Of a stretch of DNA of 37,641 nt, positions 1-9,269 are shown one piece after another. Each line of letters opens with the position of its first letter. Within the stretch, counting starts at the first letter, position 1. The position numbers and the translations under genes are program-made. The notes under the pieces are model-generated. The model did no database searches, had not been told where the DNA came from, and was given only the letters and a program-made list of their open reading frames with translations. This stretch comes from Erythrobacter sp. ANT-B3C2 (GTDB lineage Bacteria > Pseudomonadota > Alphaproteobacteria > Sphingomonadales > Sphingomonadaceae): the NCBI GenBank assembly GCA_001683845.1, contig LXQI01000036.1:33017-70657 (forward strand), read 5' to 3'.

Positions 1-117
1 GCAGGCCATCTGCCCCTCGCAGGTGCCCTCCAGGGGCATGCCGGCGGCCTGCGCCACCTCCAGCAACCGGTCGCCCGCGGCGGCCTGCGCCACGATCGTC
101 TCGCCGGCGCGTGTCAT
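1..117 (-). CDS. 2Fe-2S ferredoxin, adrenodoxin type (partial, cut by window edge)
   Basis: Only the first 39 codons are inside the window. The fragment ends in GTCEGQMAC, the start of the C-x5-C-x2-C cluster-binding loop of adrenodoxin/Isc-type ferredoxins (C33 and C39 are visible). Such proteins pass single electrons, often to Fe-S assembly or P450s. It follows the cysteine desulfurase at 138-1223 by about 20 nt, so it probably belongs to that Fe-S operon. The ferredoxin/NADP reductase at 20985 could be its partner (inference). The first in-frame ATG is at 117, with AGGG about 8 nt upstream. However, the codons just before it (129-118) read RVKF, which looks like the usual first beta strand of the family, so the true start may be a non-canonical codon upstream. 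Confidence 0.85.
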   Translation of the reverse strand, partial: MTRAGETIVAQAAAGDRLLEVAQAAGMPLEGTCEGQMAC

Positions 118-137
118 GAATTTGACCCTGATCGTCC

Positions 138-1219
<1,082 letters not shown>

Positions 1220-1223
<4 letters not shown>

Positions 1224-2287
1224 CGCGCGAGACTTCCCCAGGCATCGGCAAAGGAGTCCAGCTCGGCCGCCGTGGTGCTCCAGCCGAGACTCACGCGAAT
1301 GGTGTGCCGCGCCGCCTCCCCATCCAGCTCAAAGGCGCTGAGCACCCGGCTGGGCTTGAGCGAACCGGACGAGCAGGCGCTTCCCGCCGAGACCGCAAAG
1401 CCCATCGAATCCAGCCGCATCAACAAGGCCGCCGAGCTGAGGCTGCGCGCGGTGACCGCGAAGATATGCGAGCACTGCACGCCGGGGCCGAACACCGTGC
1501 CGCCCTCGGAGAGCCGCTCGCGAAAGCCCATCCGCTCCTCGGCACTGGTCTGCCAATGCGCCATCTCCGCAACATTGAGCGCCGCCGCGAAGCCGAGCAC
1601 CCCGGCAAGGTTCTCGGTGCCCGCGCGATAGCCACGCTCCTGTCCACCCGCCGCTTCAAGCAGCCCGAAATCGCGCACCAGCAGCGCCCCCACGCCCACC
1701 GGCCCGCCCAGCTTGTGGGCCGAAACCACGATCATGTCCGCCTCGGGCAGCGGCGCCCTGCCGGCGGATTGGGAGCAATCCGCCAGCAGGATGCCGCCCG
1801 CGTTCCGAACCGCCTCGGCCACGTGAGCCCCGCATTCGGACAGCAGATCGGTGCCGGTTTCCGAATTGCGCGACTGGATCGCCACCACCGCTCGCCCATT
1901 CTCCGCCAGCGCGCTGCGCAGCAACGCAGGATCAATCCCGAACCCGCTCGCCCCGCTCTCCACCAGCGGCAGCACCTCGGCCTCGGGCGCTGCGCGGAAC
2001 ACCGCATCGTGCTCCACCGCGCTCACCAGCCGCCGCTGCGCCCTCGCCCGGCCCAGCCCGATCGCCAGCGCCTCGCTCGCGCCGCTGGTGAAGATCACCT
2101 CGCCCTGCCAGCCGAGCGCCGCCTTCACCCGCTCGCGCGCATCTTCCAGCGCGCGGCGCGCGGCACGGCCCTCGGCATGCGGGCTGGATGGGTTGGCCCA
2201 CAGGCGCGCGCCCTCCTCCATCGCCGCGCGGGCTTCGGGTCGCAGCGGCGTCGTGGCCGCATGGTCGAGATAAATCCGGTGGTTCAT
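1220..2287 (-). CDS. Cysteine desulfurase-like class V aminotransferase, copy 2
   Basis: A 355-residue paralogue of the downstream gene. It starts MNHRIYLDHAATTPLRPEA. The PLP lysine is K192 (SAHKLGGPVG), H93 sits in VEHDAV, and the predicted persulfide cysteine is C305 in SAGSACSSGSLKPS. The usual NNE[IVT]G motif is altered to RNSETG (140-145): the first Asn is kept, the second is Ser. The two copies are clearly diverged from each other, so this is an old duplication rather than a recent tandem copy. It is first in the operon and reads away from the alpha/beta hydrolase. It may have a different acceptor protein from copy 1, or act as a subunit of a heterodimer (inference). Confidence 0.9.
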
Positions 2288-2294
2288 GCAACAT

Positions 2295-2322
2295 TTGCGA
2301 ATTTGCGCGCACGACCTATATA
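2295..2322 (+). promoter_or_regulatory. Candidate housekeeping promoter for the alpha/beta hydrolase
   Basis: In the 99-nt divergent gap, TTGCGA (2295-2300) and TATATA (2317-2322) are 16 nt apart, a reasonable sigma-70 pair reading toward the hydrolase start at 2387. The TATATAG-GCGC context is common in sphingomonad promoters. Assigned by eye. Confidence 0.45.
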
Positions 2323-2386
2323 GCGCGGCTCCTTCGCGGGGCCACCCGCCGATCCCGAGACAACCCCCAGACTACAAGGGCCGCCC

Positions 2387-3043
2387 ATGCCGTCCGTCAT
2401 CTTTCCCGGTCCCGAAGGCCGTCTCGAAGGCCGTTTCTCCCCCGCCACGCGCCCGCGCGCGCCGGTGGCGATGATCCTGCACCCCCATTCGCAGGGCGGC
2501 GGCACGATGAACGATCGCATCGTCCAGCGGCTCTACAAGACCTTTGTTGATCGCGGCTTTGCCACCCTGCGGTTCAATTTTCGCGGCGTCGGGCGCAGCC
2601 AGGGCAGCTTCGACAATGGCGTGGGCGAATTGTCCGATGCGGCCAGCGCGCTCGACTGGGTGCAGTCGATCCACCCCGAGGCGCAGACCACCTGGGTCGC
2701 AGGAGTGAGCTTCGGCGCGCTGATCGGCATGCAGCTGCTGATGCGCCGGCCCGAGATCCGCGGCTTCATCTCGATCGCCCCGCCGGCAAACATGTATGAT
2801 TTCTCGTTTCTCGCGCCGTGCCCGGCCAGCGGCATCTTCATCCAGGGCCTGGCCGACACGGTGGTGCAGCCGGTCTCGGTGCAGAAGCTGGTCGACAAGC
2901 TGCGCACCCAGCGGCACATCACGATCCATCACGAGGAAATTCCCCGCGCCAACCACTTCTTCGAGAAAGAGAATGATGAGCTGATGGCCGCGGTGGACAA
3001 GTACCTGAACTTCCGCCTCGACCCGGCCTGCCCGATCCGCTGA
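2387..3043 (+). CDS. Alpha/beta hydrolase (COG2945-like)
   Basis: A 218-residue cytoplasmic alpha/beta hydrolase. LHPHSQGGGTMND (31-43) matches the oxyanion strand region of the COG2945 family. The nucleophile elbow is GVSFGA with S108, the acid is probably D157 (GLADTVV) and the base H190 (RANHFFE). The substrate is unknown; the family includes small esterases and is often found near Fe-S or cysteine desulfurase genes in alphaproteobacteria. It is divergent from the cysteine desulfurase operon across a 99-nt gap. The ATG at 2387 fits the family start. Confidence 0.85.
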   Translation: MPSVIFPGPEGRLEGRFSPATRPRAPVAMILHPHSQGGGTMNDRIVQRLYKTFVDRGFATLRFNFRGVGRSQGSFDNGVGELSDAASALDWVQSIHPEAQTTWVAGVSFGALIGMQLLMRRPEIRGFISIAPPANMYDFSFLAPCPASGIFIQGLADTVVQPVSVQKLVDKLRTQRHITIHHEEIPRANHFFEKENDELMAAVDKYLNFRLDPACPIR

Positions 3044-3046
3044 AAT

Positions 3047-3066
3047 GCGGCCCCGATGCGGGCCGC
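3047..3066 (+). terminator. Hairpin after the alpha/beta hydrolase
   Basis: GCGGCCC (3047-3053) and GGGCCGC (3060-3066) form a perfect 7-bp stem with a 6-nt loop, starting 4 nt after the hydrolase stop. It lies between two convergent genes. The T tract is poor (TTC), so it is a weak or Rho-assisted terminator at best. Confidence 0.5.
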
Positions 3067-3144
3067 TTCAAACCCGCTTGCGCCCCGCTTTCGCCCCGCG
3101 GCAAGCCCCAATCCGGCGCCCGCAGTAGCGGTGCAAATGGCGCC

Positions 3145-3348
3145 TTAGCGCTCGGCGGCGGGGCGCTCCATCGGCTCCGCACCGCGGGGCGTCGGGATGG
3201 TCCAGACCAGCACGTTGGCAATCATCACCGCCGCCAGCAGCAGCATCAGCCCCACCTGCTTGCCCCATCCCTGCCGGCGCCATAGATAGATCGCGCCCCC
3301 GATCAGCACGAGGGCAGCGAGCGTCACGATGCTGAGAACCCAGTCCAT
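3145..3348 (-). CDS. Small membrane protein, 67 residues, unknown function
   Basis: It starts MDWVLSIVTLAALVLIGG and has two hydrophobic segments (about 3-22 and 32-52) separated by a basic turn (WRRQGWGK), followed by a short polar tail (TPRGAEPMERPAAER). This is a two-pass inner-membrane topology with both ends probably on the same side. I do not recognise a named family, though similar short proteins occur in sphingomonads. It is embedded in a much longer open frame that runs antisense through the genes to the right; only this 3' part has protein-like composition, and ATG 3348 is the natural start. It is divergent from DUF3597 and convergent with the hydrolase. Confidence 0.7.
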   Translation of the reverse strand: MDWVLSIVTLAALVLIGGAIYLWRRQGWGKQVGLMLLLAAVMIANVLVWTIPTPRGAEPMERPAAER

Positions 3349-3380
3349 CGCACGGCTGATAGCGCCGATCGCACCGACAA

Positions 3381-3406
3381 GGAACAAGCCGCCCACCTGC
3401 CCAGTT
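3381..3406 (+). promoter_or_regulatory. Candidate EcfG (general stress response) promoter for the DUF3597 gene
   Basis: GGAAC (3381-3385), 17 nt, then AGTT (3403-3406). This resembles the alphaproteobacterial general-stress sigma factor promoter, GGAAC-N16/17-CGTT, with one mismatch (A for C). It would start transcription about 30 nt before the ATG at 3442. Confidence 0.4.
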
Positions 3407-3441
3407 GAACCCGCGCACACCAGCCATCCAAGGACATCCCA

Positions 3442-3834
3442 ATGGGCATTTTCTCGAAAATCCGTGACGCGATCCTCCCCAACCGGGACAAGCCTGAACA
3501 GGCCCAGCGCCCCGCCGCCGCCACCACCGCCGCGGCCCAGAAGCCCGCCGCCCAGCAACCCGCCGCCCGCCCCGCGCCGATGGATGGCGGGGACGTCGAG
3601 CAGCGGCTCGATGCCATGGAGGGTGCCGAGAAGCTCAACTGGCGCAGCTCGATCGTCGACCTGATGAAGCTGATCGGGGTGGATTCGGGCTTCGCCAACC
3701 GCAAGGAACTGGCCGGCGAGCTCGGCAAGGCCGATTATGCGGGTACCGCCGAGGAGAACATCTGGCTTCACCGCCGCACCATGCAGGAGCTGGCAAAGAA
3801 TGGCGGCCGGGTGCCGCAGTCCTTCCTCGACTGA
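3442..3834 (+). CDS. DUF3597 domain protein
   Basis: A 130-residue protein. The N-terminus MGIFSKIRDAI is followed by a low-complexity Ala/Pro/Gln linker (about 17-45) and a conserved C-terminal domain (about 48-130) including LNWRSSIVDLMKLIGVD and a run ending WLHRRTMQELAKNGG. This is the DUF3597 domain, which has a LysM-like helical fold and no firm function. No signal peptide is seen. AAGGA sits about 8 nt before the ATG. The candidate EcfG promoter upstream suggests a stress-induced role (inference). Confidence 0.88.
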   Translation: MGIFSKIRDAILPNRDKPEQAQRPAAATTAAAQKPAAQQPAARPAPMDGGDVEQRLDAMEGAEKLNWRSSIVDLMKLIGVDSGFANRKELAGELGKADYAGTAEENIWLHRRTMQELAKNGGRVPQSFLD

Positions 3835-3888
3835 GCACCCACTCCCGCCACGATTGTCTCGCCCGGCGCGACGGGGTAGGGCTGGCCG

Positions 3889-4659
3889 ATGATCGCCGAG
3901 CCAGCCCCTGCCCCCTTCGCCGGCGAGCGCCAGCGATCGATCGCGCTGGTGGATGATGATCGCAACATCCTCGCCACGCTCTCGATCGCGCTGCAATCCG
4001 AAGGCTATGCCACCCGGCTTTATTCGGATGGCGAAGCGGCGCTGAAGGCGCTGATCGCCAACCCACCCGATCTCGCCGTGTTCGACATCAAGATGCCGCG
4101 AATGGACGGGATGGAGCTGCTCCGGGCCCTGCGCGAAACCAGCGACCTGCCGGTCATCTTCCTCACCAGCAAGGACGAGGAGCAGGACGAGGAAGCGGGC
4201 CTGGCGATGGGTGCGGACGATTACATCGCCAAGCCGTTCAGCCAGCGCCTGCTGCTCGCGCGGATCCGCGCGATCCTGCGCCGCGCCGGCCCGGCGCCCG
4301 AACCCGGGTCTGAGAACGGGGGCGGCGACTTCCTGCAGGAGCCGGCCAGCGCCGAACCGCTGGTCCATCGCGGGCGGCTGGTGATGGATCCCTCGCGCCA
4401 CCGGGTGACGTGGGACGCCCGGCCGGTATCGCTCACCGTCACCGAGTTCCTGATCCTGGAGGCGCTCGCCCAGCGGCCCGGGGTGATCAAGAGCCGCAAC
4501 CAGCTGATGGACGCGGCCTACCCGGACGATGTGTTCGTCGACGATCGCACCGTCGACAGCCACATCAAGCGGCTGCGGCGCAAGTTCCGCTCCGTCGATC
4601 CGGAATTCGGCGCCATCTCGACGCTCTACGGTGCAGGCTACAGCTTCTCCGATGCCTGA
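3889..4659 (+). CDS. chvI: Response regulator ChvI (OmpR family)
   Basis: A 256-residue response regulator. The receiver domain (about 16-132) has the acidic pocket DDD (22-24), phosphoacceptor D66 in [12 protein letters not shown]93 and K115 (AKPFS). The winged-helix DNA-binding domain spans about 155-256, with [13 protein letters not shown] as recognition helix. The receiver closely matches the ChvI class, which with ChvG controls envelope, acid and host-interaction genes in alphaproteobacteria. It has a 15-residue N-terminal extension before the usual start. The linker (133-150) is longer and more Gly/Glu rich than usual. The last codons overlap the chvG start by 8 nt. Confidence 0.95.
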   Translation: MIAEPAPAPFAGERQRSIALVDDDRNILATLSIALQSEGYATRLYSDGEAALKALIANPPDLAVFDIKMPRMDGMELLRALRETSDLPVIFLTSKDEEQDEEAGLAMGADDYIAKPFSQRLLLARIRAILRRAGPAPEPGSENGGGDFLQEPASAEPLVHRGRLVMDPSRHRVTWDARPVSLTVTEFLILEALAQRPGVIKSRNQLMDAAYPDDVFVDDRTVDSHIKRLRRKFRSVDPEFGAISTLYGAGYSFSDA

Positions 4660-6220
4660 AGCCACGGTCGCGGCGCCAACCATCGGGCGCCGGCTGGAGC
4701 GCCTCGCCTTTCCGCTCGACACCTCGCTCACCTCGCGCATTTTGGCGGTCAACCTGATCCCGCTGATCCTGCTGGCGGGCAGCCTGTTCTTCCTCGATTC
4801 CTACCGGCGCCAGCTACTCGACGAGCGCTACCGTCTCGCGCGGATCGAGGCGCAGATCACCGCCGAGGCGCTTGCCGGCGCTAGCCGCGAGCGGCAGGAG
4901 GCGCTGCTGGTGCAGATCGGCCGCGAGCAGCACATGCGCCTCAGGATGTACGACCCGCAGGGGCGGCTCACTGCCGACAGCTTCGAACTGGCCGAGCCTT
5001 CCTTCGCCTTCGGCGACCCGGCGGCCGACCCGCTGGGCAAGGATTTCGCCCGCTGGACCGATGCGGCAGTGGATTTCGCCGTCGGCGCTCGCCAGGTGCC
5101 CCCCTATGTCGAGCCCGCCGAGCCGGTGGCAGATGCCTGGCCCGAGCTGGCCCGCGCACGCGGGCAGGGGCTGACGCAGATCGAACTGCGCCACGCGCCC
5201 GACCGCACGCCGGTGATCACCGCCGCGGCGCCCGTGGGCCTCAATGGCGTCACCCTGCTGACCACCCGCAACGCCGCCGATATCACCCAGGCGGTGCGCG
5301 CCGCGCGCAGCTCGCTGCTGACGATCGCCGCGCTGGTGCTGTTCGTATCGGTCGTGCTGTCGCTCTATCTCGCGCGCACCATCATCGATCCGCTGCGCCG
5401 CCTCGCCGGGGCCGCGGTGCGCGTGCGGCTGGGCCGCGAACGCGACGTGGAGGTGCCGCGCATGCAGCAGCGCGGCGACGAACTCGGCGTGCTCGCCCGG
5501 GCAGTGTCGGACATGACCAGCGCGCTGCGCCACCGGATCGACGCGGTCGAGAGCTTCGCCGCCGATGTGGCGCACGAGATCAAGAACCCGCTGGCCTCCT
5601 TGCGCAGCGCGGTCGAATCGCTCGGCCGGGTGGAGGACCCGGCCCTGCGCGCGCAGCTGACCGAGATCGCCGCGCACGATGTCCGCCGGATCGACCGGCT
5701 GGTGAGCGAGATCGCCGAGGCCAGCCGCATCGATGCCGAGCTGAGCCGTGCCACCTTCGTGGCGATCGACCTCGCCGCGCTGATCGAAAATGTGGTCAGC
5801 GCGCGCGAGGATCGCGGGCTCAACCAGGGCCGCCCGATCGAGATCGAGCGGCGCGGCCGGTCCACCCTGGTGATGGGCGTGCCGCTGCGGCTGGAGCGGG
5901 TGGTCGAGAACCTGCTCGACAATGCGGTCTCCTTCTCGCCCCCCGGCGGCCGGATCGCGGTGGTGATCGAGAAGGCCGAAGACCGGCTGCACGCCACCAT
6001 CTGCGACGAGGGGCCGGGCATTCCCGTCGAAGCCCGCGAGAAGGTGTTCGAGCGGTTCCATTCGGACCGGCCGGAGGAGGAGAGCTTCGGCCAGCACAGC
6101 GGCCTGGGCCTCGCCATCGCCCACACCATCGCCCAGGCGCACGATGGCACGCTGACGGTACAAGACCGGCCCGATGGCGGCCGCGGCGCCTGCCTCGCGC
6201 TGGAGCTGCCGGCCGCGTGA
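4652..6220 (+). CDS. chvG: Sensor histidine kinase ChvG
   Basis: A 522-residue inner-membrane kinase, partner of ChvI. TM1 is about 30-48. A periplasmic sensor domain (about 50-218) carries a ChvG-type stimulus domain, TM2 is about 221-241, then HAMP (to about 295). The HisKA box is [16 protein letters not shown] with H308. The N box is [11 protein letters not shown] (418-428), the G1 box DEGPGIP, and the G2 box SGLGLAIA. I chose ATG 4652 because the residues before it are chvI read in another frame. Its stop overlaps the hprK GTG (GTGA), so chvI-chvG-hprK are tightly coupled. Confidence 0.95.
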   Translation: MPEATVAAPTIGRRLERLAFPLDTSLTSRILAVNLIPLILLAGSLFFLDSYRRQLLDERYRLARIEAQITAEALAGASRERQEALLVQIGREQHMRLRMYDPQGRLTADSFELAEPSFAFGDPAADPLGKDFARWTDAAVDFAVGARQVPPYVEPAEPVADAWPELARARGQGLTQIELRHAPDRTPVITAAAPVGLNGVTLLTTRNAADITQAVRAARSSLLTIAALVLFVSVVLSLYLARTIIDPLRRLAGAAVRVRLGRERDVEVPRMQQRGDELGVLARAVSDMTSALRHRIDAVESFAADVAHEIKNPLASLRSAVESLGRVEDPALRAQLTEIAAHDVRRIDRLVSEIAEASRIDAELSRATFVAIDLAALIENVVSAREDRGLNQGRPIEIERRGRSTLVMGVPLRLERVVENLLDNAVSFSPPGGRIAVVIEKAEDRLHATICDEGPGIPVEAREKVFERFHSDRPEEESFGQHSGLGLAIAHTIAQAHDGTLTVQDRPDGGRGACLALELPAA

Positions 6221-6642
6221 ACGCGCTGCTCCAGCGGGCCAGCGCGGTTGCGCTGCAGGGCCGTGCGGTGCTGATCGAGGGACCGCCGGGCAGCGGCAAA
6301 TCCAGCCTCGCACTGGCGCTGATCGATCGCGGCGCGGTGCTGGTGGGGGATGATGGCGTGGCGCTGGCGGTGCGCGAGGGCCGCCTGTGGGCCGCCCCGC
6401 CGCCCAACACCGCCGGGCTGATCGAGCTGCGCAACGTCGGCCTCCTTCGCCTGCCCACGGCCGAGGCACCGGTGGCGCTGGTGCTGCGGCTGGACCCCGA
6501 CGCGCCGCGCTTCGTCGAGGTCGCGGAGACGGCCACACTCGCCGGCATCGCGGTGCCGCTGATCCGGCTCTACCCGGACAGTTCGGTCCTGCCGCTGCGC
6601 GCCGAGCACGCGCTGGCGCTCCACGGCACACCCGCCAGCTAA
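6217..6642 (+). CDS. hprK: HPr kinase/phosphorylase, short alphaproteobacterial form
   Basis: A 141-residue protein corresponding to the C-terminal catalytic part of Firmicutes HprK/P (about 310 residues). The N-terminal domain is absent, as is normal in alphaproteobacteria. Walker A is GPPGSGKSS (22-30), the acidic pair is in VGDDGVAL, and the family signature region is GLIELRNVGLLRL. It phosphorylates or dephosphorylates HPr on a serine, here probably the HPr at 8084. The start is GTG overlapping the chvG stop. Coupling to ChvGI suggests the envelope-stress sensor and the regulatory PTS act together. Confidence 0.93.
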   Translation: MNALLQRASAVALQGRAVLIEGPPGSGKSSLALALIDRGAVLVGDDGVALAVREGRLWAAPPPNTAGLIELRNVGLLRLPTAEAPVALVLRLDPDAPRFVEVAETATLAGIAVPLIRLYPDSSVLPLRAEHALALHGTPAS

Positions 6643-6681
6643 CTCTTCACAAGCGCGCGCCTTGGCCCCAAACCCTCATCC

Positions 6682-7590
6682 ATGCCCAGCGATTCGGCCG
6701 ATAGCCGCCAACGGATCGTGTTCGTCACCGGAATGCTCGGCGCCGGCAAGACGACCACTCTGCACGAGCTGGAGGACCTCGGCTGGGAGGCGCTCGACAA
6801 CTTCCCCGTCCGCATGCTCGAACGGCTGATCGACGGCGACACCGGGCAGCACCCGCTGGCGATCGGCTTCGACTGCCGCACCCGCGGCCTTGTGCCGGAG
6901 GAGGCGATCGAACAGGTCCGCCGTTTTGCCGAGCGCGAGGACATCGTGGTCAGCTCGCTGTTCCTCGATTGCGCCGGACTCGAGCTGGAGCGCCGCTTCA
7001 ACGAGACCCGCCGCCGGCATTTCCTGGCGCAGGACCTGCCCGTCGCCGCCGGCATCGCCGCCGAGCGCGAGCTGCTTGAGCCACTCCGGCAATGGGCGGA
7101 CCTGCTGATCGACACCACCAATTTCACCACCAACGATTTGCAGATCCGCATGCGCGAACTGTTTGCCGACTCCGCGCCGCAGGAGATGACCGTCACCGTC
7201 ACCAGCTTCGGCTTCTCGCGCGGAATGCCGCCCGCGGCCGATCTGGTGTTCGACATGCGCTTCCTCGATAATCCGCACTGGGTGCCCGGCCTGCGCGAGC
7301 AGACCGGGCTCGATGCCCCCGTCGGCGAGCGGATCGAGCAGGACCCCGCCTTTGCCTCCGCCTATGCGCGCATCCGCGACCTGCTGCTCGAATTGCTGCC
7401 GCTCTATGCGAACAAGGGCAAAAGCTACGTCAACATCGCGTTCGGCTGTACCGGAGGAAGACACCGCTCGGTCTTCACCGCCGAGCGCATGGCCGGAGCC
7501 TTGCGCGAGGCCGGCTTTTCGCCCACGGTGATACACCGCAATCTGAGTTCTCGTGGCTCCGAGATGCTGGAGGGGCGCCCACAGGCGTGA
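6682..7590 (+). CDS. rapZ: RapZ family nucleotide-binding protein
   Basis: A 302-residue protein with an N-terminal P-loop domain (GMLGAGKTTTL, 17-27) and a C-terminal RapZ domain with NIAFGCTGGRHRSV and HRNLSSRG. The usual P-loop in the family is GxSGAGKS; here Ser is Leu and the final Ser is Thr. In enterobacteria RapZ guides RNase E to the GlmZ sRNA and senses glucosamine-6-phosphate. That sRNA is not known in alphaproteobacteria, so the role here is open. It lies 39 nt after hprK, in the order hprK-rapZ-EIIA-ptsH. Confidence 0.94.
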   Translation: MPSDSADSRQRIVFVTGMLGAGKTTTLHELEDLGWEALDNFPVRMLERLIDGDTGQHPLAIGFDCRTRGLVPEEAIEQVRRFAEREDIVVSSLFLDCAGLELERRFNETRRRHFLAQDLPVAAGIAAERELLEPLRQWADLLIDTTNFTTNDLQIRMRELFADSAPQEMTVTVTSFGFSRGMPPAADLVFDMRFLDNPHWVPGLREQTGLDAPVGERIEQDPAFASAYARIRDLLLELLPLYANKGKSYVNIAFGCTGGRHRSVFTAERMAGALREAGFSPTVIHRNLSSRGSEMLEGRPQA

Positions 7591-7663
7591 ATTGCAATTT
7601 GTCGCCTCAACCTCATTACCCATCTCACCAGGGCGATCACGCCTCGCCAGGCTGCCCCACGCA

Positions 7664-8068
7664 ATGATCGGCATGATCCTGGTCACGCACGGGCGCCTCG
7701 CCGATGAATTCGTGCTGGCGATGGAGCATGTGGTCGGCGCCCAGCCCGATGTCGCCACCGTGTGCATCGGCCCGAACGACGACATGGAGGCGCGCCGCAA
7801 GGAAATCGCCCAGGCCATCCGCCGGGTCGACAGCGGCAGCGGCGTCGTCATCCTGACCGATCTGTTCGGCGGTACCCCCTCCAATCTCGCCATTTCGCTG
7901 CTGCAGAACGGCAAGACCGAGGTGATTGCCGGAATCAACCTGCCGATGTTGATTCGTCTCGCCGGCACGCGCAAGGACAAGAGCCTGTCCGCGGCAACGG
8001 CCGCCGCCCGCGAGGCCGGCCGCAATTACATCATCATCGCCTCGGAGTTCCTCGGGCAGGAGGCGTGA
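7664..8068 (+). CDS. PTS EIIA component, mannose family
   Basis: A 134-residue EIIA-Man-type domain. It starts MIGMILVTHGRLADEF with phospho-acceptor H9, followed by the conserved LTDLFGGTPSNLA stretch. No EIIB, EIIC or EIID is nearby, so it is probably a regulatory phosphate acceptor from HPr rather than a sugar importer. ATG 7664 is preferred; the open frame extends upstream into rapZ but that part has no family similarity. A second ATG at 7673 is also possible. HPr follows 15 nt downstream. Confidence 0.93.
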   Translation: MIGMILVTHGRLADEFVLAMEHVVGAQPDVATVCIGPNDDMEARRKEIAQAIRRVDSGSGVVILTDLFGGTPSNLAISLLQNGKTEVIAGINLPMLIRLAGTRKDKSLSAATAAAREAGRNYIIIASEFLGQEA

Positions 8069-8083
8069 GAAGGGAGGGCCGGC

Positions 8084-8359
8084 TTGGGAGAGGCTCGGCA
8101 GGAAGTCACCATCGTCAACAAGCGCGGCCTGCACGCCCGGGCCAGCGCCAAATTTGTCTCGGCCGTCGCCCAGATGGAGGGCAGCGAGGTGAGCGTGGCG
8201 AAGGATGGCGGCAGCGCGGCCGGCGGCTCGATCTTAGGGCTGATGATGCTGGGCGCGGCCCGGGGCGATACGGTGGAACTGTGCGTCAGCGGCGATCGGG
8301 CGGAGCAACGGCTGGCCGAACTGGTGGCGATGATCGAGAACGGTTTCGGCGAGGATTGA
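8084..8359 (+). CDS. ptsH: HPr phosphocarrier protein
   Basis: A 91-residue HPr. The active-site histidine is H17 in KRGLHARASAKF. The serine-kinase site is probably S49 in AAGGSILGLMM, the substrate site for HprK. It starts with TTG at 8084, preceded by an AAGGGAGGG ribosome site 5 nt upstream; no ATG or GTG gives a sensible N-terminus. Enzyme I (ptsP/ptsI), which usually follows in related genomes, is not here. Confidence 0.94.
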   Translation: MGEARQEVTIVNKRGLHARASAKFVSAVAQMEGSEVSVAKDGGSAAGGSILGLMMLGAARGDTVELCVSGDRAEQRLAELVAMIENGFGED

Positions 8360-8417
8360 GCCTGCGGGCTTGGCCAAGCTTCACTCCCCTGCCCCCCAAC
8401 GCCAGGCCCGATCGCTG

Positions 8418-9269
8418 ATGCGCCGCTCCATCACCGGCTTCTCCAACCCCACCGTCAAGGCGCTGCGGGCGCTGCGCGACAAGAAACACCGACGCCAGCA
8501 GGGCCGCTTCCTGGCCGAGGGGCTGCGGCTGCTGACCGACGCGCGCGAGGCCGGGCACCTCCCCGAGCTGCTCGTGATGGCCAGCAATCGCGAGCCGCAC
8601 CCGCTGCTGGCGGCGCTCGAACAGGCGGTGGAGCAGGCCGGCGGCGAGATCGTCGAAACCCCGCCCGAGATCCTCGCCAAGATCACCGCCAAGGACAATC
8701 CGCAGGCGGTGATCGGCATGTTCGCCGAGTTCGACACCGCGCTTGGGCGGCTCGACCCCATGAGCGCCCCCATCTGGCTGGTCGCACAGGCGCTGCGCGA
8801 CCCGGGGAACCTGGGCACCATGCTGCGCACCGGCGATGCGGTGGGCGCGGGCGGGCTGATCCTGATTGACGATTGCGCCGACCCGTTCTCGGCCGAGGCG
8901 GTGCGGGCCAGCATGGGCGCGCTGTTCACGCAAAGCATCGCGCAGGCGGGGTGGGACGAGTTCCGCGGCTGGCTGCGCGCCGCGCCGGGCCCGGCCAAGA
9001 GCCAGCTGGTCGCCGCCTCACTCGCCGCCGATGCGCGGCCCTATCGCGGCGCGTCTTACGCCGCCCCCTGCTTCATTCTGGTCGGCAACGAATCGCGCGG
9101 TTTACCCCCTAAGTTCGAGGCCGTCTGTGACCTGCGCGTCACCCTGCCGATGCGCGGCCGCGCCGACAGCCTGAACGCGGCGGTGGCAGCGGCGGTGCTG
9201 GCCTACGAGGCGGCGGCGACGCTCGCGCTCGGCGCGGTCGAGCATCACCCCTCGGACCCCGGCGCTTAG
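8418..9269 (+). CDS. SpoU/TrmH family RNA 2'-O-methyltransferase
   Basis: A 283-residue SPOUT methyltransferase. An N-terminal substrate-binding region (1-100) begins RRSITGFSNPTVKALRALR. The three catalytic motifs are present: DPGNLGTMLRTGDA (N131, R137), LVGNESRGLP (about 221-230) and SLNAAVAAAV (about 251-260). It methylates a ribose in rRNA or tRNA with S-adenosylmethionine; the target is unknown. ATG 8418 fits the family; a TTG at 8370 would add 16 residues without similarity. It is 58 nt after ptsH and probably co-transcribed. Confidence 0.9.
   Translation: MRRSITGFSNPTVKALRALRDKKHRRQQGRFLAEGLRLLTDAREAGHLPELLVMASNREPHPLLAALEQAVEQAGGEIVETPPEILAKITAKDNPQAVIGMFAEFDTALGRLDPMSAPIWLVAQALRDPGNLGTMLRTGDAVGAGGLILIDDCADPFSAEAVRASMGALFTQSIAQAGWDEFRGWLRAAPGPAKSQLVAASLAADARPYRGASYAAPCFILVGNESRGLPPKFEAVCDLRVTLPMRGRADSLNAAVAAAVLAYEAAATLALGAVEHHPSDPGA

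Noticed and set aside
3145..4752. 535-codon open frame on the minus strand
   Set aside because: It runs antisense to DUF3597 and chvI, whose domains are clear on the plus strand. Only its last 67 codons look like a real protein.
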